Counted from the stretch's first letter, positions 37,100 to 47,948 are shown. The stretch is DNA of 64,000 nucleotides from an uncultured Clostridium sp. (GCA_945917985.1 CAMEIH010000012.1:1-64000), one strand, 5' to 3'. The notes: a model not told the origin generated them from the sequence alone. Translations and numbers: made by a program.

Positions 37100-39022
37100 T
37101 TATTGTTCTGTAGATAATATTCCTTTACGTCTTTTCTTTTCGTTTTTAACCTTATACATCTCACGATCAGCGGACTCGATCAGATCCTCAATATCCATAT
37201 TCTCATAAGGCTCCACAATACTGTATCCTATGCTGGCCGCCAATAGATATGGCTTTCCGGAATCGGCATTATACTCATCGATCCCTTTCTGAATTCTCTC
37301 AATGTAATGATCTGCGTCCTCCTTTGTAAAGTCCTGCGCCATCATCACAAACTCGTCACCGCCATAACGCATCAAAAGCTCTCCATGTCCTCTCACCTTG
37401 CTAAGTACATTTCCCATAGCTCTGATAAAGCTGTCCCCTTCATCGTGACCATATCTGTCATTAATACTTTTTAAACCGTCAAGATCAAGGAAAAGGACAA
37501 AAAGTTTATTTCCTTTACTTATGGCTTCTTTAATGACATTTGGAGCAAACTTAAAGAAACCCGCCCGATTAAACACGCCGGTAAGGGTATCATAAACCCA
37601 CATCCTGTTCAGTCTCTGAACCATGGAATTCAACATATTCTGCTTCCTGAGATTTTCAAGTGCGTTATTAATGTTCATGATAAACAGATGAAAGAGTTCA
37701 CTGTCCATCATTAATCTGCTGTTTCCGAGAATACAATATCCATAACATCTTTCCTGATAATGCAGTGGAAGAACAGTATAAAATTTACCTTTATCCTGTG
37801 CCGTATATACTTCAGGCAGAAGTTTTTCTACTTCAAACCTGCCATAATTCTCAAACTTGCCACGACGATACACAACAGGAATACAGATTTCCGGTGAATA
37901 CTTGGTAAGCTCCTCCAATTTTCTGCTTTCGGTAACATGAAATGTTCCGTCTGCGGAAAGCGGCTCTTCCACCACGCACATGCACAGATAAAATTCCTGT
38001 GGATCAATAATTTGAATATATCGCTTAATCTCTACCAGGAGTTGCTCATAAGTCGGTGCACCGGTAAAATCTGCCGACGAAGATTTAATAATTTCCGAAT
38101 AGGAAGTAACATGCAGCTTATCCTTGATGATTTTGGAACGAAATTCTTTTTCTTCCTCCGGGCGATCATCTCTGCAGCCACAGCTCTCCGTAAATATGGG
38201 CGTGCTCTTTAAGATCTCATCCTCTGATACTTCTTTCCCGTCAATATAATCCTTCAGTTTTTCATATGCTCTTCTGCCAAGCTCCATTTCCGGCCGTTCT
38301 ACTGTAGTGATTCTCGGATAATGATTTCTACCTACAAAAGCATGATCAAATCCTGTCAAAAGCACTTGTTTTGGAACGTCATATCCCTTTTCCTGCAGTG
38401 CATAATAAGCTCCCAGCGCCATTTCATCATTAGCTGCTATCACGGCATCGGGAAAAGCTCCTTTCAGTTCATAAAAATAATCAATAGCCTTATTTCCGCT
38501 TTCCGGATGATAATCTCCATAATAAATATACTGTTCGTCAAAGCTGATATCGTTATCTGCGAGCGCCTTTCGAAAACTCTTATATCTTCCTTCCGAATCG
38601 CTGTTTCCCTCGGGTCCCGCAATAAATGCAAATTTTTTTGCATGATGAATCTTGATTAAATGCTCCACAATCTCATAGAGACCACTGTCATTTTCCATTC
38701 CCACATAAAGCATACCGGGATATTTTACATTCAGACTGATACAGGGAACCTTTGACTCAATGATCATTCGTACTACCTCATTTATAACATTCTTATCATA
38801 AACGGTATCCCCATGGAAAATGACCGCATCATAATCACTAAAATTAGGCAGTGAAAAAATCCTGGTCTCTCCCTGACTGTAATAAGTTGTAGAATACGTC
38901 CAGGCATCGCAGGTGAAAACATAGACATTGGTGCCATCTTCTATCGCTTTTTCCAGTATTCCATTCATGATCCGGCGCTGACTGTCAAAACGCAGCCCAC
39001 CCACAAGTACAGCTATTTTCAT
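37100..39022 (-). CDS. Diguanylate cyclase with N-terminal LacI-type sugar-binding domain
   Basis: Periplasmic-binding-like fold with no signal peptide or HTH; RYGGDEFVMMAQDF. Confidence 0.88.
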   Translation of the reverse strand: MKIAVLVGGLRFDSQRRIMNGILEKAIEDGTNVYVFTCDAWTYSTTYYSQGETRIFSLPNFSDYDAVIFHGDTVYDKNVINEVVRMIIESKVPCISLNVKYPGMLYVGMENDSGLYEIVEHLIKIHHAKKFAFIAGPEGNSDSEGRYKSFRKALADNDISFDEQYIYYGDYHPESGNKAIDYFYELKGAFPDAVIAANDEMALGAYYALQEKGYDVPKQVLLTGFDHAFVGRNHYPRITTVERPEMELGRRAYEKLKDYIDGKEVSEDEILKSTPIFTESCGCRDDRPEEEKEFRSKIIKDKLHVTSYSEIIKSSSADFTGAPTYEQLLVEIKRYIQIIDPQEFYLCMCVVEEPLSADGTFHVTESRKLEELTKYSPEICIPVVYRRGKFENYGRFEVEKLLPEVYTAQDKGKFYTVLPLHYQERCYGYCILGNSRLMMDSELFHLFIMNINNALENLRKQNMLNSMVQRLNRMWVYDTLTGVFNRAGFFKFAPNVIKEAISKGNKLFVLFLDLDGLKSINDRYGHDEGDSFIRAMGNVLSKVRGHGELLMRYGGDEFVMMAQDFTKEDADHYIERIQKGIDEYNADSGKPYLLAASIGYSIVEPYENMDIEDLIESADREMYKVKNEKKRRKGILSTEQ

Positions 39023-39072
39023 AATCACATCAGTCCTTTAGTACTATATATAATAATATATCACTAATCTTT

Positions 39073-39936
39073 CTATATTTCTACCCTTCTGAGATAATAT
39101 CCAAACTTTCCTATTTCCACGGGACCCTCACTCTCAAATCCCTCAAATCCGAACATTACCGCAACCATCTTTTCTCTCTCAAAGAAGACTCCGGGAACAC
39201 CCAGATAAAAGCAAACTTCATTGCTCGTCCCGATTCTGCAATCCTTTCCGAGTATTAAATGTCGGTAATTGTAAAATCCATGAAGCAAAAAACTATTATT
39301 TACAAGTTTCTGATAGGCTTCCCTGAGCACGGTAAAATCTTTTATCTCAATGGAGACAAATTCGCGTTCATCCCCGAAAGGATGCATAATTTTAAATTGA
39401 TTTTTGAGCTGTTCCCACTTGTCAGAAGCTATAGATACGGCTTTTAATTCCGGCTCCTCCTGCACAACTGCCATGATCTCCTGCCCTTTACCGTTCTCAT
39501 TATCTTTCGCGTTATCCTTTTCTTTCCTTTCCTCCGGTATCTCGTCCTGTATCAACTGTTTCGAAGACTCTTTCCCGGTAATTCTCCACCAGCCTTCTAT
39601 CGTTCTATTCTCAAAAAGTTTTATTTCAATCGCACATATTTCATCCGGTTTTATCTTCCAATTATTGACAGATGCTCTTCCCTGATGAAAGTAAAATTTT
39701 CTCTCACAATTTCCTCGTCCCGCCTCTATGAAAATGGTTCCAATATCAATCCTTTGACTTTCTGTCAAAAGGAACACAGGATAGCTTTGGTTTTTCTCTC
39801 TACCTACATTTCTTATCTGCATTATAACACAAATTTCTTCTTTTTCTAAGGAAAGACTTACAAAGCCTGCAGAACACACTTTTTCTCCTACTTCATATAA
39901 TGATAGATATGCTATTCTTTTTTCATACAAAAACAA
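39073..39936 (-). CDS. Hypothetical protein, TTG start
   Basis: 287-aa ORF; GGAGGG about 9 nt upstream of TTG; no recognised catalytic motif. Confidence 0.65.
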   Translation of the reverse strand: MFLYEKRIAYLSLYEVGEKVCSAGFVSLSLEKEEICVIMQIRNVGREKNQSYPVFLLTESQRIDIGTIFIEAGRGNCERKFYFHQGRASVNNWKIKPDEICAIEIKLFENRTIEGWWRITGKESSKQLIQDEIPEERKEKDNAKDNENGKGQEIMAVVQEEPELKAVSIASDKWEQLKNQFKIMHPFGDEREFVSIEIKDFTVLREAYQKLVNNSFLLHGFYNYRHLILGKDCRIGTSNEVCFYLGVPGVFFEREKMVAVMFGFEGFESEGPVEIGKFGYYLRRVEI

Positions 39937-40022
39937 CCTTACATCCCTCCATATAATGACCTATTGAACTTACTGTATTCAATAAGATATTATATGTGGT
40001 AAGCAAGGTTGTTCATTACTGC

Positions 40023-41111
40023 TTAATAGTTTAAAGAATCCAAATATTTCATATAATTTACTACCATCATGGCTATTTTAAATGTAAGCGCATCATCAAA
40101 AGTTCTGACATCAAGTCCGGTACTCTTCTGCAATTTTTCAAGCCGGTATACCAATGTATTCCTATGCACAAAAAGTTGTCTCGATGTCTCCGATACATTC
40201 AGATTATTTTCAAAGAACTTATTTACGGTAGTAAGTGTTTCCTCATCGAAATCCGAAGGATCATTTTCTCCGAATATCTCATCGATATAAATCTTACAAA
40301 GATTCACAGGTAGCTGATAAATCAATCTTCCGATTCCCAGCCTTCCGTAAGCATTCACCTTTTTTTCTACATAAAAAATTTTGCCTACATCAAGTGCCAT
40401 GGAAGCTTCCTTATAGGATTTTGAAACATCTTTCAATTCCTGTACAATGGTTCCGTATGCCACGCGCACATTCATCATAGCTTCCGTATTCATCATATCC
40501 ACGATTGTGTTTGCTGTCTGCTCAACCGCTTCATAGCCTTCTCCCGGATCCAATGACTTGATCACAATGACATTGCTCTCATCCACAGCAGTTATGAAAT
40601 CCCCGGACTGTGGTGAATACATACTTCCGAGGAGCTCCATTGCTGTATTATCTTTCTCTTTTCCGGTCTCCACAATCAGAACAACACGGGGGACTAAAAC
40701 ATCAATGTGGAGCTTTTTAGCCCTGTTGTAAATATCTACCAACAGCATATTGTCCAGTATCAAATTTTGGAAGAAATTGTTTCTGTCAAAACGCTCCTTA
40801 TAAGCCACCATTAATTGCTGAATCTGACTGACAGCAATCTTGCCGATGATATAGGTGTCCTCGCTGCTTCCTCTGGCAACAAGTACATATACCAGTTCTC
40901 CTTCGTCCGTTATCTTTAAAAGATGATTTAGCCCGATGACCTGACTGTCTGCAGGAGAATCCACAAAATTCTTAATCAATTCGGGTCCAATATCATTGTT
41001 GTCGAAGGTAGAAGCAACCACCGCACCATCGGGATCAAATACACACAAATCCACTCTGGTTATCGCGCGCAATTCTTCAATACTTGTTGTTATCACCTGT
41101 GCAGATATCAT
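40023..41111 (-). CDS. CdaR/PucR-type transcriptional regulator
   Basis: C-terminal HTH NLNVSETSRQLFVHRNTLVYRLEKLQKSTGLDVRTFDDALTFKIAM. Confidence 0.88.
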   Translation of the reverse strand: MISAQVITTSIEELRAITRVDLCVFDPDGAVVASTFDNNDIGPELIKNFVDSPADSQVIGLNHLLKITDEGELVYVLVARGSSEDTYIIGKIAVSQIQQLMVAYKERFDRNNFFQNLILDNMLLVDIYNRAKKLHIDVLVPRVVLIVETGKEKDNTAMELLGSMYSPQSGDFITAVDESNVIVIKSLDPGEGYEAVEQTANTIVDMMNTEAMMNVRVAYGTIVQELKDVSKSYKEASMALDVGKIFYVEKKVNAYGRLGIGRLIYQLPVNLCKIYIDEIFGENDPSDFDEETLTTVNKFFENNLNVSETSRQLFVHRNTLVYRLEKLQKSTGLDVRTFDDALTFKIAMMVVNYMKYLDSLNY

Positions 41112-41175
41112 CTCTTCTCATCTCCTTACCATATCTACTGACGTCGAACTATTTTACTCTTATTTTTCTCAGGAA

Positions 41176-41208
41176 GTAAAAGAGGGATGCAGAAAATGCA
41201 TCCCTCTT
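41176..41208 (-). terminator. Intrinsic terminator
   Basis: AAGAGGGATGCA-ttttc-TGCATCCCTCTTTT on the minus strand. Confidence 0.85.
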
Positions 41209-41219
41209 CGAAATTATTC

Positions 41220-42329
41220 CTAGTTTGTAATAACCTGCTCTGTTTCTTTGTCAAAGATATGAATCTTTTCAACATCGAATGCAAACTTAACTGTATCACC
41301 AGGTCTTGCTGTTGTTCTGGAATCAACTCTTGCGGTAATAGGGAACTCAGCCAGATCAAAATATAAGTAAACTTCTGCACCAAGTAATTCATAAACTTTG
41401 ATGGTGGATTCAAATACGCACTTAGCTGTCTCGATGAACATCTCTGAATCATATACATCTTCAGGACGAATACCGAATGTAACTGTCTTTCCTGCATAAC
41501 CGCCGTCGATAACCTTCTTAGCCTTTGCAGGAGGAAGAGGAATACTGTTTCCTGCAACCTTTAAGGATGCTGCATCACCCTGAACCTCTACAACTGCATC
41601 AAGGAAGTTCATCTGAGGAGATCCCATGAATCCTGCTACGAATAAGTTAGCGGGCTTCTCATACAGATTCTGAGGTGTATCAACCTGCTGAATAACACCA
41701 TCCTTCATAACTACGATTCTGTCACCCAGAGTCATAGCCTCTGTCTGGTCATGTGTTACATAGATGATGGTGGTACCTAATCTCTGATGTAATTTAGCAA
41801 TCTCAATACGCATCTGTACACGAAGTTTTGCATCCAGGTTTGAAAGAGGCTCATCCATAAGGAATACCTTAGGATTACGAACAATTGCACGTCCCATAGC
41901 AACACGCTGTCTCTGACCACCTGACAAAGCCTTGGGCTTACGATCAAGAAGTGCTGTTAAGTCAAGGATCTTAGCTGCTTCCTTAACCATCTTATCGATT
42001 TCATCCTTAGGAACCTTTCTTAACTTAAGTCCGAATGCCATGTTATCATATACGGACATATGAGGATACAGAGCATAGTTCTGGAATACCATTGCGATAT
42101 CTCTGTCCTTAGGCTCTACGTCATTTACAACTCTGTCACCGATTTTCAATTCACCTGAGGAAATATCTTCAAGACCTGCGATCATACGAAGTGTTGTAGA
42201 CTTACCACAACCTGAAGGTCCTACGAAAATAATAAATTCCTGATCAGCGATTTCAAGATTGAAATCTTTTACTGCTTCAAATCCGTTAGGATATACTTTG
42301 CAGATATTTTTTAATGATAAACTTGCCAT
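41220..42329 (-). CDS. Sugar ABC transporter ATP-binding protein (UgpC/MsmX type)
   Basis: GPSGCGKSTTLRMIAGLE, LSGGQRQRVAMGRAIVR, DEPLSNLDAKLRVQMR. Confidence 0.95.
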   Translation of the reverse strand: MASLSLKNICKVYPNGFEAVKDFNLEIADQEFIIFVGPSGCGKSTTLRMIAGLEDISSGELKIGDRVVNDVEPKDRDIAMVFQNYALYPHMSVYDNMAFGLKLRKVPKDEIDKMVKEAAKILDLTALLDRKPKALSGGQRQRVAMGRAIVRNPKVFLMDEPLSNLDAKLRVQMRIEIAKLHQRLGTTIIYVTHDQTEAMTLGDRIVVMKDGVIQQVDTPQNLYEKPANLFVAGFMGSPQMNFLDAVVEVQGDAASLKVAGNSIPLPPAKAKKVIDGGYAGKTVTFGIRPEDVYDSEMFIETAKCVFESTIKVYELLGAEVYLYFDLAEFPITARVDSRTTARPGDTVKFAFDVEKIHIFDKETEQVITN

Positions 42330-42524
42330 TTTTCTATTTGCCTCCTTAAATAATTTGATTCAAAATCAAGTCTGTGTTAAGTATAACGAACTTTTCCCAA
42401 ATTAGCTATACCACTATTCCACAAAGATTTTAAATAACATTGTAAAAAATGCTTACAATCTTTTTTTAATTTCGTTTCATCTGACAGAATGTCCAATGTT
42501 TTTTTGTTTTCCTGTACAGATTGT

Positions 42525-42550
42525 ACAAAGAGCAGCCTCTGCGGCTGCTC
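42525..42550 (-). terminator. Intrinsic terminator
   Basis: GAGCAGCC-gcaga-GGCTGCTC followed by TTT on the minus strand. Confidence 0.7.
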
Positions 42551-42555
42551 CTACT

Positions 42556-44052
42556 TTACGTCTCATCCTCTTTTTTTCTGTCTCTGTCATCATAGAATGC
42601 AAGCTGATTCTTTCCTCTCTGTTTTGCCTTGTACAGAGCTTTGTCAGCTGCTTTGTATAGAGTTTCAAAATCCTTTCCGTCAGCAGGAAATACTGCTACT
42701 CCGATACTGGCGGTTGCAGAATATTTTACATACTCTCCGGCTGTAAATCCATTAAAGAAATTTACCAGCTTCTGCGCTTCTTTCAAGGTATTTTCATCTG
42801 TTTTCAGGAACTTCAAAAATATGGTAAACTCATCGCCTCCGGTTCGCCCGATAATATCAGTTACCCGAAAAATAGGACTGATCGTACGTCCCAGAGTCTT
42901 TAACACTTCATCTCCAAATGCATGTCCCATAGTATCATTGATCTTCTTAAAATTATCTATATCAAGCACAAACATCATGGCCATGGAGTCAGGATACTGC
43001 TCTATGTAATCTTTAATTTTCCGCTCCGTTGCAAGCTTATTATTAAGTCCTGTGAGAAGATCGGTGTCAGCTTTTTCACGAAGCATTCTGTCAGCTTCAT
43101 CCCTTTTCTTTCTGCGGAGATAATTAAAGACAAAGAATATTACGGTAAAAAAGGCAAGCACACCTAATACCCGGTATGCCATTGCAGCACTGTTTTTCCA
43201 ATAATTTGTTTCTTTTCGGTTAACAAGATTCTGGTTCACACCGGCAATAAGAAACCATCCCTTTTCCCCAATCGGGACATAAACAAGCGTCTTTGTTTCT
43301 TTGTTGTCTGCAGAAACAGCTTTAAAGCTGCCATACGTCTGATTAACCATCTGTATTTTGGCTCTTGTCACTTCATCCTGAAATTCTCTTGACACATTGT
43401 TCCATAAAGCAGAATCCGCAAGAAAGCTGCTTTCATAATTGCTTCTGGTGATAATCGTTCCGTATTCATCCAGCAATATGGCAAAGGATTTGGCGTCAAA
43501 CTCTGTGGATACCCGCAGGAAATCATGCATCTTTTCCATAGGGTAATACACCAGCAAACCTCTTTTTACCTCGCCGCTTATGGGAATCACAATAATCACA
43601 GCATCATCTCTACTGCCATTTGCGGAATATGTATAAGTTACTCCAACCGCATTCTGAAGTGTGCCGTAATAGTGATACTGTGTCAGATCTGTCTCTTTCA
43701 GTGCGTTGCCGTCCCATTCCCATCCGACACCATCACCCTCATGATAGATAACCCTGGAAGCATCCGTGCTTGATAACACGGAAAGCATCACCCTCTCAAT
43801 TTCCTTTTCCCCCGGGTTTTCCGTCGCAGCCAATATATTTGCCGCTGTCTTTCCGGATGTTTCCAACTTTTGTAGCTCAATATTTATTTTTTCGGCATGA
43901 TCCTGTACAAGGGTTATCATGTTCTCCTTGTAGTAATATGTTCCTTCACGTTTAATTCTCGCAAGGGAATCCCACATCAGAATACCCATTACAACAAAGA
44001 TACTGATAAAGAAAATAACCCATTGTATCTGCTTTTTTCTTTTTTCTCCCAT
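42556..44052 (-). CDS. Membrane diguanylate cyclase with extracytoplasmic sensor
   Basis: Two TM segments flank an extracellular domain; RTGGDEFTIFL. Confidence 0.92.
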   Translation of the reverse strand: MGEKRKKQIQWVIFFISIFVVMGILMWDSLARIKREGTYYYKENMITLVQDHAEKINIELQKLETSGKTAANILAATENPGEKEIERVMLSVLSSTDASRVIYHEGDGVGWEWDGNALKETDLTQYHYYGTLQNAVGVTYTYSANGSRDDAVIIVIPISGEVKRGLLVYYPMEKMHDFLRVSTEFDAKSFAILLDEYGTIITRSNYESSFLADSALWNNVSREFQDEVTRAKIQMVNQTYGSFKAVSADNKETKTLVYVPIGEKGWFLIAGVNQNLVNRKETNYWKNSAAMAYRVLGVLAFFTVIFFVFNYLRRKKRDEADRMLREKADTDLLTGLNNKLATERKIKDYIEQYPDSMAMMFVLDIDNFKKINDTMGHAFGDEVLKTLGRTISPIFRVTDIIGRTGGDEFTIFLKFLKTDENTLKEAQKLVNFFNGFTAGEYVKYSATASIGVAVFPADGKDFETLYKAADKALYKAKQRGKNQLAFYDDRDRKKEDET

Positions 44053-44086
44053 GCTTCGCTCCCAGGCAAAGATCAGTCAACGGTTT

Positions 44087-44818
44087 CTATGGTTTTTCCT
44101 CTGTTTCTTCCTCTGTTTCTTCTTCAGACACCGCTTGCACTGTCCAGTCCGCATCCGATTTTATTTCGGTTTCCGGCTCCAGTTGCTGAAAACTCTTTTT
44201 GTATAAAAGAGCATTTAAAAAAGCAGGACCTGAAATTCCCAAAAAGAATACAATGGGAAAAAAGCTTTCAACATATATGGTAATTACTATGGGAACGATC
44301 CAGCAAAGCATCATGAGAATGGTCTTTGGCAAATGAAGGATTCCCATAAATAAGGAATTTTTATATGTAGCTCTGATGCTGTTCTCATATCTTGAAAGCA
44401 ACGGGAATAAATGCATGGTTGCAAACATAATAAGAACTGCAATTGCAATCAGAGCGATCTGACACCATCCTGGAAATACAATTCCTGAAAAACGGAAGAT
44501 CATGAAATCCGCCACCAGAAGTATAAATACAACCAGTAACATGAGCCACATAAGTGTGGCTTGCTTAAAGTTCTCTTTAAATGATTTAAAGAAAGATCTC
44601 GTAATATATCCTTCTTCGTCTTTCACCATTTTGAGCACAACATAATGCAGTGCCGTAAGTGATGCTCCAATGGTAATAATCGGAATGCAGCAGATTGTTG
44701 CCAGAATATTAAGCCAGATCAAATCTGCCAGCTTGCTAAGTCCATTCATCAATGGACTGTCCAGTGCAAATACTTTTCCCATTCTTTCAGTTCTCCCTGT
44801 ACGTTTATTCACCTTCAA
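44087..44818 (-). CDS. DUF624/YesL family membrane protein
   Basis: Polytopic protein with SPLMNGLSKLADLIWLNILATICCIPIITIGASLTALHYV. Confidence 0.85.
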   Translation of the reverse strand: MKVNKRTGRTERMGKVFALDSPLMNGLSKLADLIWLNILATICCIPIITIGASLTALHYVVLKMVKDEEGYITRSFFKSFKENFKQATLMWLMLLVVFILLVADFMIFRFSGIVFPGWCQIALIAIAVLIMFATMHLFPLLSRYENSIRATYKNSLFMGILHLPKTILMMLCWIVPIVITIYVESFFPIVFFLGISGPAFLNALLYKKSFQQLEPETEIKSDADWTVQAVSEEETEEETEEKP

Positions 44819-45290
44819 TGTTCAAAAACATCGGTGTAAAAATGATTCCGTCCTGCTGCTTTTCAGGTTCAATATCCTGAAAGCCAAGACGATGATAGAA
44901 GTCCACTCCGTACGGAGATGCGTTCACCGTAATTCTGTTTTGCCCTATTTCTGCTTTCACATATTTGGAAAGTGATACGATCAGAGCTCTCCCTATCCCT
45001 CTTTTATGATAATACTTGTCCACAAACAGCAAAGAAATATGTGTCTTATTCCGAAGACTGATTATCCCCACAATCTTATTGCCAAGATATGCTCCCATCA
45101 TCTGATAGGATCCCATAACAAACATTCTCTTGAGCGCCGAATCCGTAATAAAATCCTCGAAATTGCGCACCCCTTCCGGCGGATAAACATCTCCCTCAAA
45201 CTCCAGAAATGTTTTCCACACCAGCCCAATGGCATCTTCCCATTCATCGCTTGTTACAAATCGTATTTCAAGTGGCATTTCTTCGCTCAT
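44805..45290 (-). CDS. GNAT family acetyltransferase
   Basis: LFVDKYYHKRGIGRALI acetyl-CoA motif; FYHRLGFQ. Confidence 0.88.
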   Translation of the reverse strand: MSEEMPLEIRFVTSDEWEDAIGLVWKTFLEFEGDVYPPEGVRNFEDFITDSALKRMFVMGSYQMMGAYLGNKIVGIISLRNKTHISLLFVDKYYHKRGIGRALIVSLSKYVKAEIGQNRITVNASPYGVDFYHRLGFQDIEPEKQQDGIIFTPMFLNIEGE

Positions 45291-45345
45291 TCATTTATCC
45301 TCTGATGCATTATCAATGAATAATTATAACAAAACATTTACAATT

Positions 45346-46338
45346 TTACAATGCCATTTCCTTGCCAACCTGATTCTTAAGCGACAGACCATTTTCAAGC
45401 GCGTATGCATTTTCCAGGGTTGTTCTGGCAATTGCCTCCATAGCTTCCTCCGTAAAGAACCCCATATGAGAAGTCAGCAGAACATTCGGTATCGTCATCA
45501 GTCTTGCCAGGTTATCGTCGGTAATGATCTCCCCGGAACGGTCTTCATAAAAAAGTCCTTCTTCCTCCTCATATACATCAAGACCCACTCCTCCGAATTT
45601 TTCCAGTAGCATGGCATCTATCAGATCATCTGTATTGATCAGCCCGCCTCGTGAGGTGTTTACAAGATAAACGCCTTCTTTCATATTTCGAATAGAGTCT
45701 TTATTGATCATATACTTTGTCTCCGATGTCAGCGGGCAATGCAGGGAAATCACATCAGACTGTTTCATCAGTTCATTAAGTGATACGTATTCCGCTTCCA
45801 CTCCTTTTGCCGGATATGGATCATAACAGAGAACCCGCATTTGAAAACCGTTTAAAATTTTTATCATGGCCTGTCCAATCTTGCCAGTGCCTACCACTCC
45901 CGCAGTTTTTTCATAAAGATTTGTTCCCATCAGACCATTCAGACTCATGTTGAATTCCCTTGTCCTATTGTATGCCTTATGAGTCATCCTGTTTATGGTA
46001 AGCAGCATGGCCATGGCAAATTCCGCCACTGCCTCCGGCGAATAGCTGGGCACTCGCAAAATCGTTATCTTATTCTCCGCCGCTTTTACATCCACATGAT
46101 TAAAGCCGGCACTTCTAAGCAAAATGGCTTTGACCTTCATCTCATAAAGTTCCTCAATCATGTCTGCATTTACATGATCATTCACAAAAATGCAGATTGC
46201 ATCATAGCCCCTGGCCATGAATACTGTCTCCTGATTGCAGGCTGCCTCTATAAAATGAATATCAAAGCCATATTCTTTACCTAATGGTTCAAACCATATT
46301 CTGTCATAAGGTTTGGTGCTGTAAAACGCGATTTTCAT
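45346..46338 (-). CDS. D-2-hydroxyacid dehydrogenase (D-lactate dehydrogenase-like)
   Basis: VVGTGKIGQAMIKIL; LHCPLTSETKYMI; VNTSRGGLINTDDL. Confidence 0.9.
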   Translation of the reverse strand: MKIAFYSTKPYDRIWFEPLGKEYGFDIHFIEAACNQETVFMARGYDAICIFVNDHVNADMIEELYEMKVKAILLRSAGFNHVDVKAAENKITILRVPSYSPEAVAEFAMAMLLTINRMTHKAYNRTREFNMSLNGLMGTNLYEKTAGVVGTGKIGQAMIKILNGFQMRVLCYDPYPAKGVEAEYVSLNELMKQSDVISLHCPLTSETKYMINKDSIRNMKEGVYLVNTSRGGLINTDDLIDAMLLEKFGGVGLDVYEEEEGLFYEDRSGEIITDDNLARLMTIPNVLLTSHMGFFTEEAMEAIARTTLENAYALENGLSLKNQVGKEMAL

Positions 46339-46394
46339 AAATCCTGACCTCTTTTCTGCAATGATACTATTCAGTATCCGCAAAAAAGAGGCAT

Positions 46395-46940
46395 TTATAA
46401 CCCGCTGAATAAATTTTTAAAGAAATTTTTTGCAGACTCCCACAAATTGTGAAAAAAGTTGTCCGCAGCACTGGTAACGGCATTCTGTACGGCTCCTTTG
46501 ATCACTTCGTCCGCATGATCCAGGAAATCCGCCCCGTACTGATTGTAAAGTTCCTGTGCCTTGTCTATGACATACTCTCCCGAAAAGCCCAAATCTTCCA
46601 GCTTCTCCATGGTTTCCACAATCCTTTTTGCATCAGCTTCGCTGATATCCACGCCAAATTTTTCTTCTCCCTCAGAGATAGCCTTTTTTATGCCATCCTC
46701 CGATTTAAGACTCCCATCCTGTACCTTTTCCTTTACAAATTCAAAAATTTCTCCGGCAGTCTCATCGTCCATCCCGGAAAGGGCATTTGAAAGCTTCTCT
46801 CTCACATCTCCAAGCAATTCATCAATATCGACGCTGCTCTCTTCCGATGCACGTACCGGCAAATAAGGCACATTGATAATAATGCTGACTGAAAGAAACA
46901 GCGTCATCATCCACAGAAAAATTTTTTTCATATTTACCAC
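46395..46940 (-). CDS. Hypothetical secreted protein
   Basis: Signal-peptide-like N-terminus; helical acidic body; same orientation as neighbours. Confidence 0.65.
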   Translation of the reverse strand: MVNMKKIFLWMMTLFLSVSIIINVPYLPVRASEESSVDIDELLGDVREKLSNALSGMDDETAGEIFEFVKEKVQDGSLKSEDGIKKAISEGEEKFGVDISEADAKRIVETMEKLEDLGFSGEYVIDKAQELYNQYGADFLDHADEVIKGAVQNAVTSAADNFFHNLWESAKNFFKNLFSGL

Positions 46941-46949
46941 CTGTTCTTT

Positions 46950-47933
46950 TTATAGCTGATATTCCCTCACTCTGTCCACGATCCAGGGATACAGATCTTC
47001 ATAAACCTGATATTTATCAAGTTCATTTAAGAGTTCATGGCGATCCTCCGGATATAATTTCAGGAAAACTTTCTCCATTCCGGCTTTCTGAAAACTCTCA
47101 TATGCTTTTCTGACGCCTTCCCCGTAATTTCCAACCGGATCTTTTTCACCGGCTATAAAAAATACGGGAAGACTTTTCGGCATACTCTGAATATTTTCCG
47201 CTTTGTTCAGGCGATCGATCAGGGTAAATAATGTTTTGAATCCGTTCACGGTAAAAGTAAATCCGCAGAGAGAATCCTCACTATACGCATCCACTACCTT
47301 TTCATCCCTGCAAAGCCAGTCAAAATCTGTTCTCCTGTCTGTAATTTTCTGATTATAATTTCCGAATGCCATTTTATCCAACATTTTCGCTACATGCTTT
47401 TGCGAAAATAAGGCTCCCTGAATTGCTGCCAGCGCTTTACTGCATTTGATCAGCGCTGTGGGCTGTGATCCTGTACCGCAGATGATAGCCCCCTGGATTC
47501 CCGTACCGTAGCGAAACAGATAATTTCTAAGAATAAAAGACCCCATACTGTGACCTAAGATCACATAAGGAATACCCGGATAATCTTCCTGGGTCATCTT
47601 TTTGAGCCTGTGCACATCCCGTACTACCACCGTGGCAGGATCCTGATTGCAGAAATATCCGTACGTTCCGTTTTCAGTCACGCTCTTTCCATGACCCAGA
47701 TGATCCTCTCCTGTTACCAGAATGCCTTTCTGAGCGAAATATTGTGCCACTTCCTCATATCTTTCAATATACTCCGCCATACCGTGGATGATCTGGAGAA
47801 TGCAGATCACCTTTCCCTCCGGGATCCAGCGCACAGCATGTATTTTACTCTGACCGTCTCTTGAATCAAATGTAAATTCTTCTTTTTTTACCATACGTAA
47901 CCCTCTTTCCATGCCGGTCCCCGTTTCCGACAC
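46950..47933 (-). CDS. Alpha/beta hydrolase (lysophospholipase-like)
   Basis: GHSMGSFI nucleophile elbow; GEDHLGHGKS; YPEDRHELLNE. Confidence 0.9.
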   Translation of the reverse strand: MSETGTGMERGLRMVKKEEFTFDSRDGQSKIHAVRWIPEGKVICILQIIHGMAEYIERYEEVAQYFAQKGILVTGEDHLGHGKSVTENGTYGYFCNQDPATVVVRDVHRLKKMTQEDYPGIPYVILGHSMGSFILRNYLFRYGTGIQGAIICGTGSQPTALIKCSKALAAIQGALFSQKHVAKMLDKMAFGNYNQKITDRRTDFDWLCRDEKVVDAYSEDSLCGFTFTVNGFKTLFTLIDRLNKAENIQSMPKSLPVFFIAGEKDPVGNYGEGVRKAYESFQKAGMEKVFLKLYPEDRHELLNELDKYQVYEDLYPWIVDRVREYQL

Positions 47934-47948
47934 TTATCATTCACTCTG

